Assembly (NCBI GenBank): GCA_001695595.3
Contig: MBPM02000006.1
Coordinates: 558,001 to 622,000 of the forward strand
DNA: 64,000 nucleotides
Direction: 5' to 3'
DNA from: Plasmopara viticola
Lineage: Eukaryota > Oomycota > Peronosporomycetes > Peronosporales > Peronosporaceae
Part shown: piece after piece, positions 9,763-20,497 of the stretch
How the letters are laid out: every line of letters starts with the position of its first letter
How positions within the stretch are numbered: position 1 is the stretch's first letter
Notes under the pieces: model-generated
Databases searched by the model: none
Told to the model about the DNA's origin: nothing
The model's input: only the letters and a program-made list of their open reading frames with translations
Position numbers and translations under genes: made by a program

Positions 9763-9949
9763 ACGGAAAGAGAAAGAGAAAGCCAGCTTTCTTAAAAGAA
9801 AACATTGCTACTTGTTTAAATATATAATTTACTTAAGCAGTGAATAGTACATTACTCTCAGGTTAACACTGCTGAGTAACCGTTTACATTGAAAAAAGGC
9901 AACAAATACATCTCGGTTACTCTTGCCTTATTCTCGTCTCGCGTTGCTC

Positions 9950-10860
9950 ATGGAACAACACTACGATGAGCTGTACAAAGGTTGCTGCAACAATGTCAAT
10001 TGCTACTCGCCCTCACATCTTCTCATCATAACCTTCTTGATCGAAATACATGCATGTAGTGGTCCTAGTCGGAGATCCGGGTGTGGGCAAGAGTAACCTG
10101 CTCGCTACCTTTCTCGCCGCTGAGACCGTGAATGAGCAGGGAATCTCTCGCAGTTTCTCTGCGGTTCGCAAAGCGACAATTGGTGTTGAATTCGCTACTT
10201 CCATTGTCTGCCATCCTAATGGCAAACGCATTAAAGCCCAGATCTGGGATACTGGTATCCCAGCGATTTCATTAGTTTCGTCTCACTTGGTCTGACTCAC
10301 ATGTCTGCTTCTTGCTACTGTCAGCTGGCCAAGAGCGCTATCGCGCAATCACTAGCTCGTATGAATCTGTTTTATATCTCACTGCACAGAGAAAGTAGAG
10401 AACTCATCATGCTTGAACGTGTCGCTTTCGTAGCCATTATCGACGAGCAGCAGGAGCCCTCGTGGTGTTCGATGTGACCAATCGCGAAAGCTTTCTCAAT
10501 GGACAGGAGCACTGGCTGCAGGAGCTCAAAGCTGCGGCAGATCCGAGCAGCACACTGACGGGTTGCATCATGTTTGTGGGAAATAAGGTAGATTTGGAGG
10601 CACCCCACGTGATCCAAGATGGAAATTTTGTCGATCAGGAGTTGCATGAATCGACAGCTAAAACGTTAGGACTCATGCATGAGCGTGCATCGGCCAAGAC
10701 CTGCTACAATGTGCGGCGAGCTTTTGAAACTCTTGTGATTGCCATATACAACGCCGACAAGAGTAGATTGCAGAAGACCGACGTTACATCCGTCATTCAG
10801 CTCGAACAGCATTCGCAGTCGTCTGTTGCAAAGCCCATGACCATAAACAAATGCTGTTAG
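9950..10860 (+). CDS. Rab-family small GTPase, Rab11-like
   Basis: Four exons, 9950..9980, 10060..10254, 10325..10358 and 10434..10860, encode 228 aa. It is a membrane-traffic switch. All G motifs are present: P-loop GDPGVGKS (residues 15-22), switch I TIGVEF (T50), G3 WDTAGQE (Q78), G4 NKVD (137-140) and G5 SAK (173-175). It ends in NKCC, the double-cysteine geranylgeranylation signal. [20 protein letters not shown] and the DELYKVVLVGD start are closest to the Rab11/Rab25 type. Introns are 79, 70 and 75 bp. Intron 1 has a weaker donor (GTTGCT), but joining exon 1 restores the usual Rab N-terminus. The residue after the switch II SS is H instead of the common Y. Exon joins are inferred from family motifs and frame. 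Confidence 0.93.
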
Positions 10861-13800
10861 ATCGACGGAAAAGCGTGCACGCGCCGATTCCAGCTCGTAG
10901 ATCATGCTTCACGTCACGCGTAGTGCAAACGTACATTGGATCATTTTTGAAATATGAGATTGATAAAAAACTCAATATGCTTATTCGGAATCAGAATAAA
11001 AATTATAGCACATATAAGAATGTCTCGCCGCTCACTTTGCTAACAATTTCACACTTTATACGCGGAAATAGCGAACAGCTGTTCACGAGAAGATCGTATG
11101 TCTTGCTCCACGCCTCCTGCAGTGTGGCTTCATTAAACCAACAATTTAACCCACATGATCAGATTGTCTACCTGATCCCTGACAAAGAGCTTGAAATGAA
11201 TATTATTATCTTTTCTCAATTGTTGGACGCGCAGTCTACGCCGCTTGAAGCAAATACTGGCTTCCATGGACCTGAGAAGGCGGCTGCATTTGAAGTCTTG
11301 CCAGCTGCCGAGTAGCTATAACGCGTCACGGCACTCGAGCTCTACAAGCAAACTTCTGTTCGAGGGATCAAGGAGCACAGCCTCAGCATTTGTGCGTAGT
11401 GGGCTTGGATTTGGTGAATCGTAAAATTGTCATTCATGAAAAGATGAAACACCAAAATCCAATCGCCTGGAAAAAAGGGATCGAGACGTTTACTAGATCG
11501 GCGATAATCACACTACGCGTAGTGTTCGCACTCTTTTGCCCGGAAGGTCAGACTAAAAAGCCGGGCATTAATTCGTGCACTAAAAGCACATTTAAGATTA
11601 ATTGCGAGTCAGCTTCCTTTCGAAAAGGTTTGTAGCCCCACCAGCTCATACACGTCCTTGCCTGCAGCGAGGGGGTTAGTTTCATAAATGCATCTATGTT
11701 CTGAGAAAAAAAAGCTTTCCATAACTAGATCGCCAATCTCCGGTCAAACGAGGGTGACTGTGCTCACGGACAGCCGCAGTGTGGACCCGCCTCAACTCTT
11801 TTTTTTTAAATAAACGGACACTTTCTAAAAGCGATTGAAATCGCTCGGCCAGATGAGAATAGAAATGCGATACGAGAGCGATCCTTGTTAGACAACGGCG
11901 ACCCCTTTGTTTACATATAAGCCTTATTTACAAATGATTGTCTGACTGGCGTTGTGGCACGGCATTCGCACTACACATTTTCACTCCGTTTCTATTTTGA
12001 AAAGTAGACATCTCACGCAGAAGTGTTCCCAAAAAATAAACATCTGATGAGGGTATTAGTAATTTGTTTTTTTAAACGAAGGCGACTTGAATCGGCCCTA
12101 TTGGCAGCTTATGTTGCGCTTTTGCATAAACATGCCTACCCATACCCGGGATCTTGTTTATCCTGTAAAGAAAAAGTATTCAAATGTGGTGTACAGCAGC
12201 CACTCCAGCCGGATAGAGGAAGGAACAACTATATTAATATCGTGCAAGGCACCCATGTGTCAACAGACAGAAGTTAGATCGATGTTCGCGCGTCGTTGCC
12301 TTCTTCTCTAGGCAAGATTTAGCATGGTGCGGGAAGCAAAGTTCTTGCGCTCGATACTAACTTTTTGTCATCGGTAATCAAGTGGTCATTGGCAACTAGT
12401 TCATGCTTAGCAGCTTACATCGTTTTCAGGGGCTAAGTTAAGATTCCGGGTGCACGTCGTATGGTGCACTAAATTCGAAAGAGAATCTTGCTGAGGAGTC
12501 AGATACCTTCATTGTGGACCTTTCTATGCTATGGGAGTGGTTGCAGACGTTACAAGGGTCATCAAATGCCACGACGACAATTTATTATCTGATCATACTG
12601 CCTTTTCACTTCAGCTTTATGGATTCTACTTTGACAGTAGTTTGACATAGCTATTATAAAGAATATCAGTCGACTCTGGAGACCTAATTATGTCAGTGCG
12701 ATCACCGTCTCTATGGATGAATTAATAAGGCATAGATGCGAGCTCAAACGGGGGAGTCCCATGTAATCTTAATTGCTATTATGGAGGCTTTTGTAGTGGC
12801 ATTGAGTATAACCTTTCAGGCAAAAGGGCTCGAGGGAATCTCACAGAGTTAGGCTCATAAAATTGTCCATTCAACATGAGCTCAATTGTGTAAATGAGAA
12901 GAAAGTAGACCTCGAAGCTTTTGAACGACACTCCATTTGCTAATGCTTTAGCTTTTGGTGAGAATTCAAGATGTCTTAGCAATTGTGCAAATTCTTAGTG
13001 AATTAAGAGATTCTCTAAAAATTTGCACGTAAATTTTATCCACAGCTATCCAGCTGATCGATAAGCCGCATGAAATGGCGACCAAGCAATACACTTATCC
13101 AGGATTCATTTTTTGTTTAAATTAAAAGAAAGAATCGGTTTGCTTTAACTAGGATTCAAGAACTAAATGATAAATGCTATGGCAGCTGTCTTAGCCAAAA
13201 GATCTCTGTAACGTCAATAATGCTGACTTTTTAGGTACACGCCTCTGTATTCTAAAAAGTCGGATTGCAAGTAACGTACTGTACACAAATATAGTGACCT
13301 TATTTTTGGTACAGACGCCAACTTCTAATTGTAAAACAACATGAGGGAGCGCATTATGAATGTAAAGTCAAATATACTGCATTTGACTGTATGTAAAGTA
13401 GTTTTAGCTTAATACGCAATGAGGAGGCGTAAGATTGACCACGGTAATTGCTTCGAGCAATATGCTGCAAAAGTGGTCGAATATGCTTTTGAAAACATTT
13501 GAGCACAAGAGGTAAGTGGCTTATCATAAAATATTCATGACAACATTCAATTACATAAAAACGATGTAGCTCAACACATTGGATCGTCTGATGGCACAAC
13601 CGTCTAAACCCGATATTGCGTATGTACAAAGCTACTTCACTTACATTTATGTTCACAGTCGAGCAGTGAACGGAAATGAAGATGTGTAAAATTCATGTTG
13701 TATACTTGCGAGCGGTGTTCGACTGCATGCGCACGAATAAGCTTTACGCGACTGCAGAGAACTGCGTCTCCGGCGCGATACTTAGCACTTTAAAGCGCTT

Positions 13801-16800
13801 AATTGAAGGTGGTATCGTCAATGAGACCTCGCTAAACTTAGGTCTATAGTGAATTTGCCGGGTAAAGCTTGAGGATGTTTTTGACCTTGTCATTTACTTA
13901 CACTAGTACAGTGCTAAAAACGCATAGTGAAGCCACCTTTTTTAGATGAAAATTGGAATGACCCACACCATGCATCTCGCAGAATTCATAGAGCCCTCCA
14001 CAATCGCCTTTGCTGGCCTTGCCAAATGAAAAATAGTCACACATGCTCCGTGACGCTGTCACCTCGTGGTTTGCAGAGAATGGTCGGATGATTCCGTTTT
14101 TTTTGCGAAGAATAATCTCAAAACAGATCAAGCTAATCAAGGAAGCTCATGTCTCTACCGTATGTGCATCTCTTTCAAACCAAAGTCATGCCGTGTATGG
14201 GTGAGATGACAAGCGCGTGACTCTGCAAAAGGCTCTGAATAGTTCCTAGCTCTTAGACTCAGACAAGAACTTGTAAACTTAATTACATCAGCTTCCAATG
14301 GAAGACGGGCTGGTGTATTACTGCAACAGTCGGGACAACTCACCATGTGTAGTGATTTCTCGTGCTTGAAACTAATGAAAATGTATCCTCTTGAAACATC
14401 CCGATACTTAGTTCTCCAAAATTATGTATGACTTGGTAAGCACCCACTATTAGTAATTCCGATTACATAAGTTGGCCTGCACAAATGTGCACACAGAGTT
14501 AAAGTGTCAAAAGGTTGGGCCATCGCCAAATGCGGATATCGGCAAGCGTATATGTGCCAGTACGCTGCTGGCAGTCTAGCCATTTCTCAGGAAAATCCAA
14601 AATGAGGAAATGTGAAGGATAAAAGGCAGGAGAGAATTGTTTAAAAGCACGATCTATAGTCTCCTTTGTATCCGCTTCATTTATGCTATCAAGAAATGAT
14701 GTGAAAGAATCGTACAGCACCTTGATCAGAGGAGGCGCGCAGGAAGATCTACAATTTCTACCAGGTTCTGGCTTCCAATATCTGGTCTTATGAGGATCAA
14801 CGGCTGAAATCAATTGCAGCTTGAAGACCAAGTTGTTTGATTCGATTTTATCCTACCAAGATTGTGTTTTGGCAAGGACAATAAGTGGTATTCCTACCGA
14901 TTTGTATATATTCTGTCAAACGGTAAAATTATCGATAGGGTGCCTGTTGTGCACCATGTTCCACCGTTTAAAGAAGACTCCTGTTAGCGAAAAGCTATCA
15001 GTACCCAGCTTTTCATGTAACTCCCTCTTATGCCCCCAACTAACACTCATATCATATGTGATAGGAGAGAGATGACTGCAATCCATTTCCTTTTCTTACT
15101 TTCGTGCGAAAAGCTGCTATAGCTAGAGCAATTAGTGATTAGTGATCAATCATTAGAGAAGTCTATTGACCGGTCATTTTACGATTACCAAGCTGATTTT
15201 GAAGAGAACTTTTCGACTTCTACAGGTGCCTGTGCCCACGAAATTAATATCTAAGCTTGCGTCTGCGCTTTTTTACAAAGGCTACGACAGCAACAGACGA
15301 TGCACTTGCTAAGGTTAAGTCTATAACAAAGGCTGCTCTTAGCAAAAAAAGTTGTCTATGTGTTGTAAGCCGCAAGCCCTACAATTCAAGCCTTTTAGAA
15401 AAATGCTTAAAGAAGAGGCATCGAAACCGCAGCAGGGAATGAATGCTATTCCATTATTTCTCGCCTGGTGGTCAGGAGATACTTTTGTCCTCGAGCAATA
15501 AATGCTACGAGGAGCTACTGTCACGTGCACCTCGACAAACACTCGCCTGGCTCTTTGCCTCTTTCGACAACATAAAAAATATTTAATATTCTCGCTTCAA
15601 CCGTCCCCATCGCTCGGAATCAGGTGCTAGCATCGGGGTCAGACTCAAAAGCCATGCGAAAGGTCTTGCCCAGAAAGACAGCGAGATCTTGATCTCCCAG
15701 GTGCCAAGACGCAGCCTATGGTGCCCTTGTTGACGAAATTACTGAATTAGCGGTATATTAAAAGAAATGTTAAGTCAAATTCGACGGCACTTGGTACACA
15801 TCTTAGGTGGATTAAGTGGTCGAAGTCACTAGCACAATGGACGACGGATTATGTGACTCGCCCACTCCCGATTACAGATGCAAGTCGCCAATATTCACTT
15901 TTTGGACAAGAAGCTTCGATACAAAAGAGAAGAACCACCCGAAAAGTACTGCTCGACCGATGCAGGCCATGGCGCCGAGCCTTATGCTGATCTACTTCGC
16001 ACGCCGCGAGCTCTATTCGGTAGCCACCCCTCGCGTATATTTTTTCTGGACTAAAGTGATTGAATTTTCCAGGGTGATAAATTGCTTGCGTTCAACCCCA
16101 AATACTTCCAAATCAATCAAGGATTCTACTCGGAGTTGTAGCCTAAATAAAAATGTAGTTTGCACATTTGTATGAGGATGCTCCTCCACGTTTACATGGC
16201 CAATCAATCGTAGAAATGGGTTATTTCAGGGATCATACTCTGCCCACTGAGATGAAATCCTCCTTTAATTGCGGAGCTGTATTTAGTGCATATAAGAAAT
16301 GAATGTACGATATATTGCAGTTTGATGATTGAGGATAACTCACCTCTAAAAATTTCCCGATTTTGGCATAATGGCAAGCCAGAAATCAGGAATGCAAGCT
16401 CTGTGCGCGGGTATGGAGTCGCTTTTATCACACCCCATCTAATGGATAGAAGACAAGGATTTTGCCCGTCAGGAGCCCAATGGCTCTAATTCGACATTAC
16501 AACGAGCATTCAAAGACTGAGCTCTGTGCATTGGGACGTTTGCGCCACTTTACTATAAGGTCCTGCCGCCCATAAGAGTGCCTATTCTTTTAAGCACACT
16601 TTACATAGTAGTGACGTTGGTCTTGGTGGTTTTGAACCGCTTTAGGAGACCACCTCTGTCTTTATTGGAAGGGGGCGCAGCTCCGATAAACGCATAAGGT
16701 GAATGGTCGAGCGCTGTAACAAATCCTCTAAAAAGGGTGCCTAGAGCATCATGCGGCTTATAAAAAGTCGAAGTCCTAACGCGTATATTTCTGAACGGCT

Positions 16801-18060
16801 CACACAAAACGTGAAGTTCTTAGACATCGTCACGAGAAAGTCGATGATGTACGCCAAAGAATGCCTTCCCAGGATCGCGGATGTTTCGATGAAAATTGCA
16901 AATTTATCCCTTACATTTCAGTATCTGAGGACTTCATTATTTATATAAGGCAGCTAAACAACAATTTGTTGCTTTGCTCATTACACTTACATATGTTGAC
17001 TTTCGCAAAAATAAGCATAGTCTAGTCACCATTTCTGTCAGACTTTTATGCACAGAGATTTGGTGACAAGTCCAAAGACTTCTCCACCCACACCATGTCA
17101 AAGAAGGCATGAATGGGCTTTATCTGCTCTTGGAGCAGTGACACAAAACGTGTTGCCTGCTACGAGGCCGATTTGTGCTCTTTTCCAGTAGAAATTTGAC
17201 TATTACCACTCGACAATCCATCTGAAAACTTTAAAGAAAAAAAGCTAAATCGTTGGATCCTTTAGAATTTCCGCACCAAAGCGCAGCTTACACTGGCTAT
17301 TGGATTGATCCAAATAATTCCGTCTTCACAATCATAGAACATCTTCATATTCTGAACTACTTACATGACAGGATAAGCATTAGAACTTAATAGCTTTAAA
17401 ATTCTTGAGGCTCGAAAGATGTGACAAGAATTTTCACATAGCCTTAGTAGACCAAACACATTTAATAGTGCCATTAATTGAAGCTCACCTGCCGTGTCAT
17501 AACGACACGCAAACTATAAATTGTCACTGCAAACAAGACGCCTTATTCGACCGTGTCTTTGCTAACAAGAGGGCCACTGATGACAATCAGCGATCGGCTT
17601 CGTGTCGCATCTCCATTCTCGTCTAGGAAAGCCTTGTTACTTACAACTGGTGATATTTTGTCACCCAGCTGTGAGATTATGAGTTTCACTTGCCATGCAA
17701 GCATATGTCACCTAATAGTGTGTTCTTCCCGAAAAAATCGCTGTCTTAATCACCGATATGTTATTTTCGTGTAATTTAAATTATATTGCGTGCTTGAGCA
17801 CAACCACATTTGCTAGTACTAGTTCTCGGGCGACATGCCCGGTTATGAAGTACTCGTGGATCTCTTCGTGGACCGCCTAACAGAAGTATATACTTTTCGA
17901 AAGACTTGCGAAGAATTGAAATTGTCAACAAATACTTTTGTCTGGATTAGTAGCAATTGTTGCGGTTTGCAGATATGTGTGCGATACATAATAAATATAC
18001 TATTTATGCTTTTTATCCGTAATCCGTACTTTAATCATTCATTATAGTCCAGCTTTAAAT
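10861..18060. other. Gene-poor 7.2 kb gap
   Basis: AT-rich sequence with only short ORFs that lack motifs, starts or coherent codon use. The longest frames (10851-11315 +, 14499-14831 -, 15816-16175 +) show nothing recognisable; the 14.5 kb one has no ATG. A short coding-like tail on the minus strand (about 15635-15700, ending FRMAFESDPDAST) may be a gene remnant. I see no RNA gene, LTR or tandem array. Confidence 0.5.
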
Positions 18061-18999
18061 CTATCTATATATTGCAGTGCCGAGCACGCGCTCCTTGCGT
18101 GCTGTCGCCTTCGAGATAATCGACTCGGCAACCGACAGGTTACTCATAACGGAGCTGACATCGGATGGAGTGCCTTTCCGACGCGAACTTCCGCTACGAG
18201 CGTTGCCCATGCTGCCTGTAGTCGAGAGGGCCGACGAGCCTCTATAGACGCTGCGTTTCGTACTTTTCTTGGTTGGATCCACAGGTTTAGGCGGAAAAGG
18301 GGTACCTTCGATATGGTCCGGGAACTCGTCGGCGTAAGTACTTATGCCGCCCGTAAGTACGTAAATGTTATCAAAGCCCCGCTGCACCAGCGTATGTGCA
18401 GTTTGCGCGACCGCACTGTCGTCGAAATCGTAGAGTACGATAAGGTTGGCCTCTCGGTTCTTAAACTGGTGCATCTCAGGCAACAAAACGTCTCGGTTCA
18501 AGAACGTCGCTGGGTAATTTTTGGATCGATGAATACGATTGATCGCAAAGTCCTCTTTAGTGCGAGTGTCCAGCACGAGGTATGGAGCTTCGTACTCCTC
18601 CTTCTCATCAGCTTCATACGTTACAATGCGAGGACCACTCTTTTCGTCATTGTTATCCCTAACAGGCACTCGCTGCATCAAAAATTCTCCACTAGCCCCT
18701 TCCACCATTCGCGCAACCATTTCCGGCTGACTGGCACTCCCCGTGTCTTCATATTCATTGAAAAGCTCAGCTAGACAGCTACAAGTGATACGACGAAAAC
18801 TTTCGTCCCGGCGCTTTAAGAATTCTTTGTGGGCTGTGAAAGTCAAGTACGAAGGTTAACGACCATTATCAAGCCAGCATACAATCATTGCAAATACGAG
18901 GCACTCACAAAGAAGACGAATTTTGTTCACCGTTGAACCCGAGTCGATCTTGCTCTGTGTATTCTTGTACTTTGGATTCTGCGGAATTCGCTTTTCCAT
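18061..18999 (-). CDS. CEP41: CEP41-like ciliary/centrosomal rhodanese-domain protein
   Basis: Two exons, 18999..18909 and 18833..18061, give 287 aa. The 75-bp intron has the donor GTGAGT and the acceptor TTCACAG. Exon 1 (MEKRIPQNPKYKN...) matches the conserved N-terminal motif of animal CEP41, where 'RIPQNPRY' is typical. Residues about 114-201 form a rhodanese domain (YLVLDTRTKEDFAINRIH...NLIVLYDFDD...TLVQRGFDNIYVLTGGI). The active-site loop position reads LYDFDD with no cysteine, so it is a non-catalytic rhodanese, as in CEP41. The C-terminus is Ser/Thr/Arg-rich and disordered. In animals CEP41 works at the basal body and in tubulin glutamylation of cilia, so here it most likely serves the zoospore flagellum. 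The gene looks intact. Confidence 0.85.
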
Positions 19000-19373
19000 G
19001 ATCTAATACACAAGACAAGGACCTTAAGTCTCCATTCCACTCATGCCAGCAACTTGACAACCTACGCCAAGCGAAGGTTTTGGCTTGCCGCGATGCATCT
19101 CGCTCAAGCGACGTGTCAGAGTGAAGAAGGTAACTAACCCGACAATTCCATTTTTAGATACGTGGAAACCCTGAAGTAGTAGCTAGCCAATACAGAAACA
19201 TGGCGTACAAATGAGCCAGTATTTCTTAGTAATTTACGGCTTGCATTAAACAATTAGCTCTGGAATTGCAGTCCATAATGTTTCTAGGACATATGATAAA
19301 AGTCCATTTGTTTATTTTCAAAGCAATAAAAATGCACCCATGTGCCGCTATCGTGGCATACTTCTGTCCGTAA
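19000..19373. other. Intergenic between the CEP41-like and Nudix genes
   Basis: Both neighbours are on the minus strand, so this stretch holds the CEP41 promoter and the Nudix 3' flank. A short ORF here is a shadow of the Nudix gene. Confidence 0.5.
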
Positions 19374-20125
19374 TCAAGCCGAGTCTTTGTCACTAACCGC
19401 TTGATCCTTTGCCTCGCAAAACTTAAGGTACTTCTCGAATGCAAAGATGCCATCTGGTGTAAACTCTTTGCGTCGGGCAAGGACCTCGTCCGCAGTCATC
19501 GTCAGCACCTCGTCAACTTCTTCTTTCTGTAGCACTAGGGGGCCGTCAAACGTACACTCAAAGAGTCCACCCCAGACCCGACTGCGGTCGTCTTCATAAT
19601 AAAACGTCGTCAAGTAACGCAGAGGGGTGTCCTTGACGCCCATTTCCTCTTCGGCTTCGCGCTCGGCATTCAGGTCCATGGACTCTCCATACTGCACGAC
19701 CCCACCAGTCATTGGATCCAGCATTCCGGGGCAGTAGTCCTTGATCAATGTGCGACGTTGCACATAATACTTTCCACTAATACCAAACCCACGCAAAAGT
19801 TATTCGATTATAGAAGAACCTGCAGTCTTGTTGACTCAAGTGATACCTCGAATTTTTAATGACGATGTAAGATGCTCGGTGTGGCAAGTTATACGCACGC
19901 TATGGAGGGACGGTGATGAGTGCCTTTAATCAATTTTTCAACATACAGCGGTTTGTAAATTACCATGACGGCACGGTCGGCCATACCAATTACATCATTG
20001 TTCTCATTCACGATGCAGACCTGGGAGTGAAGCGACACGTAAAGGCATTTGTATAGATGAAGAGGGACAAATCAACAGATAAGCTGTGCAATATGACGCA
20101 CCTTCTCCTTGGAACTTAGCGCCAT
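19374..20125 (-). CDS. Nudix hydrolase, YfcD/IPP-isomerase-like
   Basis: Four exons, 20125..20102, 20020..19964, 19899..19847 and 19776..19374, give 178 aa. Introns are 81, 64 and 70 bp; intron 1 has the donor GTGCGT, and the others have GTAATT and GTATCA. The Nudix box G-x5-E-x7-REAEEEMGV is perfect at residues 70-92. The order CIVNENNDVIG, then RAYNLPHRASYIV, then VQRRTLIKDYCPGMLD is the layout of the bacterial YfcD group, which resembles isopentenyl-diphosphate isomerase. Members hydrolyse a nucleoside-diphosphate-linked substrate with a divalent metal; the substrate here cannot be told. All joins keep frame and restore the family alignment. A copia array is inserted 38 bp upstream of the start codon. 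Confidence 0.9.
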
Positions 20126-20158
20126 CGATATTGACGCACCTTACAAAGCAACGGTATC

Positions 20159-20163
20159 GTTAT
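20159..20163. repeat. Target-site duplication, left (GTTAT)
   Basis: GTTAT directly abuts the left outer LTR and is repeated at 29332-29336 beside the right outer LTR. Confidence 0.85.
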
Positions 20164-20497
20164 TATTGAATAGGTCGAAGTGAGCACTAGTTGGCAAAAT
20201 GCAAAGTAAATATATTTAATGGTCCTTAGTTCGCAACTACATGCTACCTCTAAGCCAATGATTTATCTAAGCCAATCAGAATGACTCACCATCCGGGCGC
20301 AATCATCATCCCATCCGGGCGCAATCATCTTCCCATCCCGAAACCGATCTTTTGCCCATCTTGAACCCGCTCCCTAGGTCAGTCATCAACTGGTTGCAGA
20401 TACCAGTACTTACCGGTATGAAGTCGCTGGTCGAGGCGTTACTTTCACGGCATCTTCGACAACACCAGTATCTTGTCGAGGCGCATTCTTGTCAACA
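20164..20497 (-). repeat. Copia LTR 1 (3' LTR of the left unit)
   Basis: 334 bp. It includes two copies of a 19-bp motif (CCATCCGGGCGCAATCATC) with a period of 22 at about 20289-20330, and a TATA-like TAAATATATTT (minus strand, 20218-20208). The polyprotein stop codon (20412-20410) lies inside it. It sits directly upstream of the Nudix gene in the same orientation. Confidence 0.93.

Noticed and set aside
10851..11315. 154-codon ORF overlapping the end of the Rab gene
   Set aside because: It starts inside the Rab stop region, has AT-driven composition and no motif.
14499..14831. 110-codon minus-strand ORF
   Set aside because: No ATG start and no recognisable domain, though the middle looks faintly coding.
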